The notes below the pieces were generated by a model. That model saw nothing but the letters and a program-made list of their open reading frames with translations. It did no database searches and was not told the origin of the DNA. A DNA stretch of 36,718 nucleotides from JAWABC01 sp043810595 (lineage in GTDB: Archaea > Nanobdellota > Nanobdellia > SCGC-AAA011-G17 > VGLX01), in contig JBDRNX010000017.1 of assembly GCA_043810595.1 (NCBI GenBank), positions 1-36,718 of the forward strand, given 5' to 3'. The position numbers and the translations under genes are program-made. Within the stretch, counting starts at the first letter, position 1; each line of letters opens with the position of its first letter. Below are positions 8,990 through 18,426 of this stretch, piece after piece.

Positions 8990-9054
8990 ATATGCCCGAC
9001 GGTGATTGGGCATATAATACAAAAAATGAATACTTGAAAAAAAATGTTCAAGTA
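8990..9054 (+). other. Two tandem hairpins in the pre-16S leader
   Basis: ATATGCCC (8990-8997) pairs perfectly with GGGCATAT (9008-9015). TACTTGAA (9031-9038) pairs perfectly with TTCAAGTA (9047-9054). They lie just outside the 16S processing stem, in leader that should be removed. A role in transcription antitermination or leader folding is possible but not shown. Confidence 0.5.
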
Positions 9055-9058
9055 CGAT

Positions 9059-9086
9059 GTATGAGCAAAGTGAGATGTTAAGTCCC
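9059..9086 (+). other. 5' strand of the pre-16S bulge-helix-bulge processing stem
   Basis: The order is outer strand GTATGAGCAA (9059-9068), central AGTG (9069-9072), three-base bulge AGA (9073-9075) and inner strand TGTTAAGTCCC (9076-9086). It pairs with 10621-10647 to give a 10-bp outer helix, an exact 4-bp central helix and a 10-bp inner helix with one bulged A. This is the canonical substrate of archaeal tRNA-splicing endonuclease, which would cut between 9074 and 9075. Confidence 0.85.
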
Positions 9087-9117
9087 CAAAAGACTTTACA
9101 TCAGTTCTTGCTACTGT

Positions 9118-10588
<1,471 letters not shown>

Positions 10589-10620
10589 TTTTATTTTTAC
10601 AAGAAAATAAAAACAAAAAA

Positions 10621-10647
10621 GGGACTAACACACTTTATTGCTCATAC
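10621..10647 (+). other. 3' strand of the pre-16S bulge-helix-bulge processing stem
   Basis: The order is inner strand GGGACTAACA (10621-10630), central CACT (10631-10634), three-base bulge TTA (10635-10637) and outer strand TTGCTCATAC (10638-10647). It pairs with 9059-9086. Cleavage is expected between 10636 and 10637. The tRNA-Ala begins only 11 bases later. Confidence 0.85.
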
Positions 10648-10658
10648 ACGATCACAAT

Positions 10659-10768
10659 GGGCCTGTAGCTCAGACTGGTAGAGCACTGCCCTTGCAAGGC
10701 AGGGGTCTCGGGTTCGAAAATAAAAATCAAAGAAAATTTGGTTTTATCGAAGAGTCCCGACGGGTCCA
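10659..10768 (+). tRNA. tRNA-Ala (anticodon TGC) in the 16S-23S spacer, split by a T-loop intron
   Basis: The acceptor GGGCCTG pairs with CGGGTCC (10761-10767). Anticodon stem CTGCC/GGCAG holds loop CTTGCAA (anticodon TGC). A standard D-arm is present. The T-arm is interrupted: TCGGG (10708-10712) and CCCGA (10756-10760) are separated by 43 bases instead of 7. Removing 10719-10754 restores the textbook TCGGG-TTCGAAT-CCCGA. Spacer tRNA-Ala is normal in archaeal rRNA operons, but an intron in the T-loop is not. Without allowing the intron, a tRNA finder may miss or truncate this gene. Confidence 0.93.
10719..10754 (+). other. 36-nt BHB-type intron at tRNA position 59/60
   Basis: The fold resembles a BHB motif. 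The outer helix is the T-stem. The 4-bp central helix is TTCG (10713-10716) with CGAA (10748-10751). The 5' bulge is AAA (10717-10719) and the 3' bulge GAG/T (10752-10755). The inner helix is ATAAAA (10720-10725) with TTTTAT (10742-10747). The 3' bulge counts as four bases unless one pairs, so the motif is slightly relaxed. The boundary may shift by a base within the A run. The splicing endonuclease would remove it. Confidence 0.8.
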
Positions 10769-10876
10769 TTTTTCATAACTTGAAAAATACTGATGCGGAT
10801 CAGAAACGAAGTTTTTTGGTCTAAGGGTATCATTGACGCTAAGCTTTACAGCGTCGCAAAACATCATGTTTGTGAT

Positions 10877-10899
10877 ACCGTGCAAAGGTAAAGTACAGA
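10877..10899 (+). other. 5' strand of the pre-23S processing stem
   Basis: ACCGTGC, AAA, then GGTAAAGTACAGA pairs with 14058-14080 in a 20-bp stem with a symmetric AAA/AAA internal loop. Unlike the 16S stem, I could not fit a canonical bulge-4bp-bulge here, so cleavage may use a relaxed motif. The spacer between the tRNA and this strand (10769-10876) holds two short hairpins (CTGAT/ATCAG and GACGCT/AGCGTC) and no gene. Confidence 0.75.
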
Positions 10900-13800
10900 T
10901 CCTACTACCTCATCAGGTGGATGGCTTGGTTCGAGAACACCGACGAAGGGCGTGGCAAGCTACGAAATGCCTCGGCGAGGCGCATGCAGCCATTGAACCG
11001 AGGATTCCTGAATGAGACTTCTCCTTTGTATTCCGAAAGGAAGGGGAACCCGGGGAAGTGAAACGTCTCAGTACCCGGAGGAAAAGAAATCAACTGAGAT
11101 GCCGTCATTATCAGAGAGAGAAAGCGGCAGAAGGCAAACTGAATGCTTGCATGAAAGTGCAAGTAGATGTGGTGTAACAGGACTCGCTTTTAGTCCTCGC
11201 AAGGAGGCAAGAATTTTCCTGGAATGGAGAGCCCAAGAGGGTGACAGCCCCGTAATGTTTTCTTGCAGGATGTGCGAGTATCCTGAGTACCGGCTATCGG
11301 ATATTAGCCGGGAATTTGGGAGGCATCAACTTCCAACCTTAAACATGTCTCGAGTCCAATAGCAAACGCAGTACCGTGATGGAAAGCTGAAAAGCACCCG
11401 TAACAGGGAGTGAAAAGACCCTGAAACCTGATGAGTATGGAGTGATACTGTTCTAAGGAATTGTATCGTACGTTTCGAATAACGGGCCAGGGAGTGTACT
11501 TGAGTGGCGAGAGGAAGACAGAAAAGTCTGACTCGCAGCGAAAGCAACAACCCGCAAGCAATGAGGAGTGAGGTATGAAAATGCCTAAAGTCACTTGGGT
11601 ACTACCCGAAACTGTCCGATCTAGTCCTGAGCAAGGCGAAGCGAGGTTAATCCCTCGGGGAAGCCTGAAGCGGTGCTACGTGCATGTGCTCGTGTGATTT
11701 GGGACTAGGGGTGAAAAGCCAATCGAGGGCAGTGATAGCTGGTTCCTACCGAAATATGCCGCAGTATAGTCTCGACGGAGATCATCAGAATGGTAGAGCG
11801 ACGGATTTGGAGAGTAGGGAGGGAAACTTCTCGCCTCCTTGTCCAACTCCAAATGTTCTGATATCGTAGAAGTCGGGAAACAGGGGCAGGGGGTAAACTT
11901 CTGTCTCCAGAGGGGAACAACCCTCACTATGGTTAAGGTCCCTAAATGCTGATTAAGTGTGAAAGGCAAAAGGGTGTGTATAACCAAAGACAGCGGGGAG
12001 GTTGGCTCAGAAGCAGCCATCCTATAATAAGTGCGTAACAGCTTACCTGTCAAGGTTATATGCCCCGAAGATGGACGGGGCTAAATCAGTTACCGATACC
12101 GTAGACAAGCATTAAGTTGCTTCGTGGTAGGTAGGCGTCCTGTTAGGCAAGAAGCCCCTCCGTAAGGAGAGGTGGACCTTGCAGGAATGAGAATCCTGGC
12201 GGTAGTAGGACCTGAATAGAGCGAGAATCTCTAATACCGAAAGGGGAAGGGTTTCTTAGCAACGCATGTCAGCTAAGAGTAAGTTAGTCCTAACCGAACC
12301 CACAAATTGAAGTTCGGGAAAGGGAAAAAGGTTAAGATTCCTTTACCATTCAACTACTCGGCAACGAAAGTCAAGCTTCTGACGCTTCGGGCTAAACCGA
12401 CATTCACCGTCGTGAATGCTAAAAAGAATAAATCAGGGAAGTATCTTAACGATGAGAACCTGATTAAATCTTTGAATGGCAGGCCTTAAGGTTTGTTCGG
12501 TTGAAGCCTGGAGCCCGTGAAAAAGGAACTTGAAAGAATGTTGAATGACTATACCAAGAACCGGCACAGGTCCCCTAGGTAAGAAGCCTCAGGTATGTGG
12601 GGTAAATCCAATTTAGGGAATTCGGCAAATTGGCTCCGTGTCTTCGGTCTAAGGAGTCCCTGCGATTGTATGCATAATGCGATTACAGGGTGCAATAACA
12701 AGGGAAGCCCAACTGTTTAATAAAAACGCAACGATCCGCAAGCCCGCAAGGGTGTGTATGGATGGTGACGTCTGCCCAGTGCCAGTACTTGAAACCTCTT
12801 TTCAAGGAGGCTAAGAGCTGGTAAACGGCGGGAATAACTATAATTCTCTTAAGGTGGAAGAAACTGCCTTAGTAAAATCTGACCATATGCTGGAACATCT
12901 CAGTATCTTATGTTAGGATATTCCATCGGTGACGATGAAACGAACCCTAAAAATACATAAGCGGAGAAAATCAGCAGGAAAGACTTCTCGTCGAGAAGTA
13001 TCCTCAGAGACTATACGTCAGACACCGAAAGGTGAAGATATAGTCCGACCCTAACAGCGATGTTAGGAGCCAAGCAGAAATGTTTGGCCGCCTCAAACGA
13101 GGTCATTAAAGTAACAGAGTGAGCGTAATACCTTGTCGTTTGATTGACGACTTGCATGAATGGCGTAATGAGGTTTCCACTGTCCCGAGTTGGAACCCCC
13201 CGAACACAACATTCTGGTGTGAAGTCCAGAGATTCCCAGTGGGAAGCGAAGACCCCGTAGAACTTTACTGTAGTTTGTAGGTGCGATGTAAGTTGCGTTG
13301 TGCAGCGTAGGTGGGAGTCGCTTAAAGCCTGGTAGAAATATTGGGCCTAGACAACGATGAGACACCACCCTTCACGGCTCGCATTGCTAACTTCAGCAAT
13401 GAAGGACATCTGCATACGGACAGTTTGGCTGGGGCGGCACCCCGCTGAAAAGATATCAGTGGGGCCCAAAGGTAGGCTCATCCCGTTCAGAAATCGGGAG
13501 TTGAGTGCAAGAGCAAAAGCCTGCCTGACTGTATTCCTAACGATACGGAATGCAGAGGCGAAAGCCGGGTCTAGCGAACCCGTATGTCCCCCTTGATGGG
13601 GGCTACGGCTGACAGAAAAGCTATCTCGGGGATAATTGAGTCGTAGCGCCTAAGAGCTCAAATCGACGGCGCTGTTTGCTACTTCGATGTCGGCTCATCG
13701 CATCCTGGGCGTGCAGAAGCGTCCAAGGGTACGGGTGTTCACCGGTTAAAGCGGTTCGTGAGCTGGGTTAAATACGTCGTGAGACAGTATGTATGATATC

Positions 13801-14057
13801 TACTGGGAATGCAAGCATCTGAGAGGAAGGATCCTTTAGTACGAGAGGAACAAGGGTTCGACGCCACTGGTCAACCGGTTGTCCGACAGGGCAGGCCGGG
13901 CAGCTACGCGTTACGTCATAAATCCTGAAAGCATCTAAGGATGAAAGACCCCTCAAAAAGAGATGCTAGGTACGAACAAAACAATCGTTTGATAGGGCTG
14001 GTGTGTACGCATCAAGGCAACGAGATGTTCAGCATGCAGCTACTAACAACCTAACTT
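10900..14057 (+). rRNA. 23S ribosomal RNA, interrupted by a group I intron
   Basis: The 5' end near CTACCTCATCAGGTGGATGG and internal landmarks identify the gene. These include GGCGGGAATAACTATAATTC, AGCGTAATACCTTG, GGGGATAATTG and the sarcin-ricin loop AGTACGAGAGGAAC. The span is about 3,158 bases; subtracting the 266-base intron at 12856-13121 gives about 2,890, normal for archaea. Ends are inferred from the flanking processing stem and are approximate. No 5S rRNA follows in the 60 bases before the next gene. Confidence 0.95.
12856..13121 (+). ncRNA. Group I intron in 23S rRNA (site equivalent to E. coli U1931), no ORF
   Basis: The exon reads CTCTTAAGGT/AGCGTAATACC when these 266 bases are removed. 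The last exon bases TTAAGGT pair with the intron's GCCTTAG (P1), ending in the required U-G pair at the splice site. The intron ends in G. The core is clear: AATCAGCAGGAAA (P strand), the hairpin ACTTCTC/GAGAAGT (P6 region), CCTCAGAGACTATA (Q), GTCAGACACC (R) with hairpin CACC-GAAA-GGTG (P8), and AAGATATAGTCC (S) completing P7. P9-type hairpins CCTAAC/GTTAGG and CCTC/GAGG follow. No endonuclease gene lies inside, so splicing is probably autonomous and mobility is lost or supplied in trans. Confidence 0.92.
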
Positions 14058-14080
14058 TCTGTACTTTACCAAAGCACGGT
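14058..14080 (+). other. 3' strand of the pre-23S processing stem
   Basis: TCTGTACTTTACC, AAA, then GCACGGT is the complement of 10877-10899 apart from the symmetric AAA loop. It defines the end of 23S. The following bases to 14120 are AT-rich and hold no visible 5S rRNA. Confidence 0.75.
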
Positions 14081-14120
14081 TTTACACATTTTTCAAAAAC
14101 TTCTTAAAAAATTGAGAACG

Positions 14121-14525
14121 ATGGAACCAAAACTAATAGTAAGAAAAGACGGAAAATACTTTGAACTGAAAGTAGGAAGGAAAGACATAGAGAAATTACT
14201 CGATGGAAAACAGATGATAGGAAGAGACGAAGCAATTGCGATAACAGAAAAAATACGAACAGAGAAGATAGAGATAACGTCAGACAAACAAATGAAATAC
14301 GGCAGCCAAATAGCCCTCATAAGAAAATTCACATCCGACACCAAAATTGCGGTTAATGGCAAAGTGCTTATAGAAGTAATTGACGATTTCTTTGGACGCG
14401 CAAAAACATACGGAATTGTGTACAGAGCACCTTATGTTATGATAGAAAACTTAAAGATTTATGATAGGGTGTTTGGAGAAGATAACATGTACCACATAGG
14501 AGGATTAGCACAACTACTCAAATAA
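14121..14525 (+). CDS. Hypothetical protein, 134 residues
   Basis: I do not recognise this soluble alpha/beta protein. The ATG at 14121 (MEPKLIVRKDGKYFEL) is chosen over an in-frame TTG nine bases upstream because it is the first standard start and begins with a clean beta strand. No signal peptide, membrane helix or catalytic motif is visible. The C-terminal half includes GRAKTYGIVYRAPYVMIE and ends LKIYDRVFGEDNMYHIGG. It lies directly after 23S and 48 bases before the M50 protease gene on the same strand. Confidence 0.7.
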   Translation: MEPKLIVRKDGKYFELKVGRKDIEKLLDGKQMIGRDEAIAITEKIRTEKIEITSDKQMKYGSQIALIRKFTSDTKIAVNGKVLIEVIDDFFGRAKTYGIVYRAPYVMIENLKIYDRVFGEDNMYHIGGLAQLLK

Positions 14526-14572
14526 GCGTTAAACAAAAATCTTATAAAAGAAGCTGACCAATTCTATTATTA

Positions 14573-15142
14573 ATGAGAACATCAAAAAAAGAAATAATCG
14601 ATTTGCTGAAAGCGTGGGTAGCAATCTCGATAGCATTCGCAATACTTTTGAGACAAGGAACAGCGATGCAGCAAATACTTTATTCCTTCATAATATCCGC
14701 ATTCACCGTCGGAACAGCATTCATATTCCACGAGATGGCTCACAAGGTATTAGCGCAGAGATACGGACTGTTTGCAGAATTCAGAAGCTTTGACACGATG
14801 CTTATACTGGCCATAGCAATGTCATTCTTTGGGTTTGTACTAGCAGCACCAGGAGCTGTGATGATAAGAGGACACGTTACAAGAGAAAGAAATGGGAAGC
14901 TATCAGCGATGGGGCCGCTAACAAATTTAGCCTTGGCGTTAATATTCTTCGGAATAAAACTAACAAACCCTGCTGGGATACTATCAGAAATAGCAAATTA
15001 CGGAGTCATAATTAACAGCTGGATAGCTGTATTCAACCTGATACCAGTCTGGAACTTCGATGGGGCAAAGGTATGGCAGTGGAACAAAGCAGCCTACCTC
15101 GGAATGGCAGTACTAGGAGTAGCTTTCTTACTTTTACTTTGA
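14573..15142 (+). CDS. M50-family membrane zinc metalloprotease (site-2 protease type)
   Basis: This 189-residue multi-pass protein has the zinc motif HEMAH (residues 53-57) inside a membrane helix and a later NLIPVWNFDGAKV (about 155-167), where Asp163 is the third zinc ligand. These are the two hallmarks of M50 intramembrane proteases. It matches the short archaeal class without PDZ domains. The substrate is unknown; family members cleave membrane-bound regulators. The last 49 bases overlap the convergent TPR gene. A TATA-like CTTATAAAAG precedes the ATG. Confidence 0.88.
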   Translation: MRTSKKEIIDLLKAWVAISIAFAILLRQGTAMQQILYSFIISAFTVGTAFIFHEMAHKVLAQRYGLFAEFRSFDTMLILAIAMSFFGFVLAAPGAVMIRGHVTRERNGKLSAMGPLTNLALALIFFGIKLTNPAGILSEIANYGVIINSWIAVFNLIPVWNFDGAKVWQWNKAAYLGMAVLGVAFLLLL

Positions 15143-15966
15143 ATCGCCTTCTTAATCTGCTCCTCAACAGATTTAAGATTAAAACTTTTTACCTTCTCAC
15201 TAACAGAAGGATTCCTCTCATACTTCAAAGCCGCATACAAGAAATCAAGATGATTCTTAGCTTCATCAAACTCTTCTAGAGTGTAATACGAAATGGTTAT
15301 GTAATAAAGGTTCTGATACACGATAAGCCGGTCATCGGGACTGTTGTTGTTGACACGCCAGATAGAGCGTTTCAACTTATCGATAGCATCCCTGAACTTA
15401 CTCTCACTAAAATCCATCATCCCAAGCCTGTGCCAGGCGAACATGGCGCTAGGCTCATGCGTATCCAACTCAACGGTCTTACCAAAATACTTCCTGGACT
15501 CAGAAAAATTATGCATCTTATAATAAGACTCGCCGGCAGAGTTCAAAGCCAAAACATCATCGGGCTTTCTTGAAATAACAAAAATAGCGTGCTCCAACCC
15601 TTTCGTGTAGTCTGTATTGCTAACGTAAACACCCGCAAGGTTACTACGAGCCTCGAGGTATTCAGGGTCGTGCTTAACAGCATCACGTAAATAGAAAAGG
15701 GCCATCCCAGGAAGATCACGCCGGATATAAACCTCTGCTATGGAGTTAAGGATAGTAGCAGATGTGGAGTCATTATCAAGAGCATCGAAGTAACTTTTCA
15801 AAGAATCATTTAACCTGCCTTCGTTCTCCAACAACCTGCCAGCGATAAAACTATGCATGGACCTAGAATTAGGCTCTGCAAAAACAGGCGTAGCATTAGC
15901 AAAATGGTAAATAGCAAAAAGAGGCAAAACTTTCGCGGTTATACCTTTCAACTTGTTTTCAAGCAT
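15094..15966 (-). CDS. Tetratricopeptide-repeat protein with N-terminal hydrophobic segment
   Basis: This 290-residue protein has a hydrophobic N-terminus (KVLPLFAIYHFANATPVFAEP) that may be a signal peptide or weak anchor. About five TPR units follow (residues 40-230), for example GRLNDSLKSYFDALDNDSTS, LPGMALFYLRDAVKHDPEYL and NFSESRKYFGKTVELDTHEP. The C-terminus is basic. TPR proteins are protein-interaction scaffolds. The start overlaps the end of the upstream gene by 8 bases, and the 3' end overlaps the M50 gene by 49 bases. Confidence 0.85.
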   Translation of the reverse strand: MLENKLKGITAKVLPLFAIYHFANATPVFAEPNSRSMHSFIAGRLLENEGRLNDSLKSYFDALDNDSTSATILNSIAEVYIRRDLPGMALFYLRDAVKHDPEYLEARSNLAGVYVSNTDYTKGLEHAIFVISRKPDDVLALNSAGESYYKMHNFSESRKYFGKTVELDTHEPSAMFAWHRLGMMDFSESKFRDAIDKLKRSIWRVNNNSPDDRLIVYQNLYYITISYYTLEEFDEAKNHLDFLYAALKYERNPSVSEKVKSFNLKSVEEQIKKAIQSKSKKATPSTAIPR

Positions 15967-16312
15967 TTTGCATCATCGACAAAACTCTCAACTTAACAAA
16001 AAAAGGAACGTCAAACTTGTCATGGTACTTGAGGTATGCTTTCATGGGATTGGCCTTAATCCACTCCAACTTTTTCTTGTCCAGGCTTTTCAAGAATTTA
16101 TAGTCCAAAACAACTACAAAATCAGGGTTTTTTATCCCATCTTTAAAATTAATTTTCTTGTTTTTGTAAGAAGCAGTCAGCTCCTGAACAACTTTGTCCT
16201 TCTCAACGACCTTCACACCAACGGACTTGTAGCCGGAGTCAGCAACCAGCCTAGCAAAGAGTGGAGTGTTAACAAACTCATCAACTTCTGCATGGTTAAA
16301 TAAAATTGCCAT
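15959..16312 (-). CDS. Small SCP2-like protein (tentative)
   Basis: The 117-residue product starts at MAILFNHAEVDEF. This ATG lies about 25 bases after a minus-strand TATA (TTTATAAAA), fitting leaderless initiation. A longer 130-residue version from 16351 would put the TATA inside the coding region. The pattern DFVVVLDYKFLKSLDKK followed by AYLKYHDKFDVPFFVKLRVL resembles the end of sterol-carrier-protein-2-like domains, a lipid-binding fold. This is a pattern impression rather than a firm match. It is coupled to the TPR gene by an 8-base overlap. Confidence 0.65.
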   Translation of the reverse strand: MAILFNHAEVDEFVNTPLFARLVADSGYKSVGVKVVEKDKVVQELTASYKNKKINFKDGIKNPDFVVVLDYKFLKSLDKKKLEWIKANPMKAYLKYHDKFDVPFFVKLRVLSMMQNA

Positions 16313-16389
16313 ATGAAAACCCACCATTAAGGGTTTTATAAACATTTGCATTCAGAAAGCTTTATAAACAAACCCACCTCATTCGCGCC

Positions 16390-16641
16390 ATGGAACACGA
16401 TTACTTAGACAGGCTAAAGAAAGGAAACATCGAGGGCAATGTCGTAGAGAACGCTCTTGAAAAGCATACCGTAGAAGACGTGAGACTGTCATTCATGCAA
16501 GGCTGCCTAGAAAGATACTGCAACCACGCAAAAAAAGAACCAGAAAAAGCACTGCAATACTTCCAACTGGCAAGAGAAACCTTCCGCGGAAAAGAAATAA
16601 AATATGACGGCGTCTCAATACCTCAGCCAGAAAAAAAATAA
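16390..16641 (+). CDS. Small helical hypothetical protein, 83 residues
   Basis: The protein is soluble and mostly helical (MEHDYLDRLKKGNIEGN..., LQYFQLARETFRGKEIKYDG). The helical hairpin around EPEKALQYFQLARETF is TPR-like but single. A TATA box (CTTTATAAAC) lies about 25 bases upstream of the ATG, fitting a leaderless transcript. Divergent from the SCP2-like gene. Function unknown. Confidence 0.7.
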   Translation: MEHDYLDRLKKGNIEGNVVENALEKHTVEDVRLSFMQGCLERYCNHAKKEPEKALQYFQLARETFRGKEIKYDGVSIPQPEKK

Positions 16642-16646
16642 AAAAA

Positions 16647-17015
16647 TTATTTCTTGGGCACGGGCCTGCGCATCACTGCAGAGGACCTATTCCCGGCTTT
16701 TATGATGAAGTAGTAGATCAAAGCCCCTATGATGTTAGCAAAGATTATCACCAGAACCCAGACTAACTTCTCTATGTTGTCATCGAACCTTCTCGTAACT
16801 ACATCTACTAACATCCAAATCCAGAAGACGAAAGCGAGAATCCAGAGAATCGTTACGAACACTCCGAATACGCCCCAGCCTATTCCGAAAGGCCACCAGC
16901 CCATCATACCGGGAGCCATCATGCCACTGCCCCAGCCCCAGTCCATCATGTCAGCAAAAGCCACAGAACTCAACAGCAAAAACGCTGCAGCCAGAACAAT
17001 CATAAGCTTTCTCAT
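16647..17015 (-). CDS. Secreted/membrane protein with PLDc_N-like domain
   Basis: A 122-residue protein with a signal peptide (MRKLMIVLAAAFLLLSSVAFA). A Met/Trp/Gly-rich segment follows (DWGWGSGMMAPGMMGWWPFG), then two membrane helices. WILAFVFWIWMLVDVVTR, then WVLVIIFANIIGALIYYFI, strongly resembles the phospholipase-D/cardiolipin-synthase N-terminal two-helix domain (PLDc_N), which often occurs alone. No catalytic domain is attached, so it is not itself a synthase. The role is unknown. The Met-rich stretch could bind copper, but that is a guess. Confidence 0.75.
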   Translation of the reverse strand: MRKLMIVLAAAFLLLSSVAFADMMDWGWGSGMMAPGMMGWWPFGIGWGVFGVFVTILWILAFVFWIWMLVDVVTRRFDDNIEKLVWVLVIIFANIIGALIYYFIIKAGNRSSAVMRRPVPKK

Positions 17016-17129
17016 AAAACCACCCCATAAATCATGTTATGGAAACTATGTTATATAAAAGTTGTTTTTAACCTCCAAAACGAAAGATTTATATAGTCAC
17101 CCATTAGTAGTAATAAACAGGTGATTTTG

Positions 17130-17567
17130 ATGAAAAGAGAATACAAAAACCTTGTTGAAAAATTCGAACTTTACAAGAAATTCTTAGAAGGAAGATTCAT
17201 AGACGGAGCTTTCAATCCAATAAAGATAGAGCCCGACCTGACACAATTTCTGAGAGAAAGGTACGGCGACAAGATAAGAGGAAAAAGACTCGAAGAGATG
17301 ACAAAAGAACATAAATACGCAATAGCAAAAAGAGAGACATTCAACATTCTAAGGGAACTAAGCCTAGATGCGCCGAGAGAAAGGTTGCTGGAAGGCATGC
17401 TGCTGGTAAAACAGAACCCCACCGATTTCGGACTCTACAGCAAGATGATAGAAGCCTTGGAGACTGCTTCAGAGCCTGACCTTATAATGGCATTCGGCGG
17501 GATAACAAGCGACGAGGAAAATAACGAACAACTAACCCTAAAATTCCAGGATAGAAAAACTTATTAA
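17130..17567 (+). CDS. Helical hypothetical protein, 145 residues
   Basis: The ATG at 17130 is preceded by the Shine-Dalgarno match AGGTGA at 7 bases, which decides it over the in-frame GTG at 17121. The product is soluble and almost all helical, with charged segments (RERYGDKIRGKRLEEMTKEH) and no recognised motif. A TATA-like TTTATATAG lies about 40 bases upstream. It ends 49 bases before the DUF4145/HEPN-like gene and could belong to the same group of genes. Family not recognised. Confidence 0.7.
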   Translation: MKREYKNLVEKFELYKKFLEGRFIDGAFNPIKIEPDLTQFLRERYGDKIRGKRLEEMTKEHKYAIAKRETFNILRELSLDAPRERLLEGMLLVKQNPTDFGLYSKMIEALETASEPDLIMAFGGITSDEENNEQLTLKFQDRKTY

Positions 17568-17616
17568 CACGCCAACAAATTTAGCAGAAAGAAAAAGAGC
17601 AGACAGTATTCTAAAA

Positions 17617-18372
17617 ATGAACAGCCTAAAAAACTCAATAGAAGAACTTGAAGAGGCGCTGGTAAAGGCAGCATACCATGGGGTGGAATTAAAGCCGAAC
17701 CAGAAAAACAACATAATACTAGACTTCAAACAAAAAAGAGAAGACGTATACCAAAAAAACATACACAGGAACCTGCAAATATTAAAGAACAAAGCATGGT
17801 CCTTAACAAGGGAGATAACAGACGAGAGCAGCAAAAACAGGCTGATGGACGTTCTAGATTCGGTAAACCAACTAGACAAACTCTACCTAACAGGCGACCT
17901 GAAGGGCATGGTGAAAATAGTGCAGCAGGTAAAGACAACAGCAGGAAGAATAAGCGTGCACAAAAAAGAAAACCTGGACATAAAGGCACCACAGCGCATC
18001 CCAACCGAGATAAAAAATGAGGTCACTAAGGACATACAAGACATGAAAAAATGCTTCGAAAACGACCTATACAGAAGTGCCATGATAATGTGCGGAAGAG
18101 TACTCGAAACTTGCCTACACAGGAAATACTACGAAATAACGGGCGCAGACATACTAGAAAAGAACCCAGGAATAGGACTGGGAACGCTGGTAGCAAAACT
18201 AATGGACAAAAACGTTAAATTCGACCCTGGAGTGACACAACAAATACACCTCATAAACCAAGTAAGAGTGTACACCGTACACAAAAAACAAGAAGTCTTC
18301 GAGCCAACAAAAGAGCAGGCACACGCAACAATACTCTTCACCATGGACATAATAAACAAGCTGTTCCAATAG
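17617..18372 (+). CDS. DUF4145/HEPN-like protein with R-x4-H motif
   Basis: This is a 251-residue soluble helical protein. The first 130 residues are charged helices. Residues about 135-250 resemble the DUF4145/HEPN fold. FENDLYRSAMIMCGRVLETC is a typical first helix, followed by GLGTLVAKLMDK and then QVRVYTVHKK, containing Arg217-x4-His222. R-x4-6-H is the active-site signature of HEPN ribonucleases. HEPN domains occur as RNases in toxin-antitoxin, abortive-infection and CRISPR systems. The next gene encodes a CARF-wHTH regulator, which strengthens this reading. Whether it cuts RNA is unproven; many DUF4145 proteins are uncharacterised. Confidence 0.72.
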   Translation: MNSLKNSIEELEEALVKAAYHGVELKPNQKNNIILDFKQKREDVYQKNIHRNLQILKNKAWSLTREITDESSKNRLMDVLDSVNQLDKLYLTGDLKGMVKIVQQVKTTAGRISVHKKENLDIKAPQRIPTEIKNEVTKDIQDMKKCFENDLYRSAMIMCGRVLETCLHRKYYEITGADILEKNPGIGLGTLVAKLMDKNVKFDPGVTQQIHLINQVRVYTVHKKQEVFEPTKEQAHATILFTMDIINKLFQ

Positions 18373-18426
18373 AATTCTCTTTCAAAATGTTTAAATAAGA
18401 CTTAAAACCCACAATAAGGGGTTTTA

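Noticed and set aside
10877..14080. Canonical BHB motif in the 23S stem
   Set aside because: The only interruption is a symmetric AAA/AAA loop. I found no arrangement with opposed three-base bulges around a 4-bp helix.
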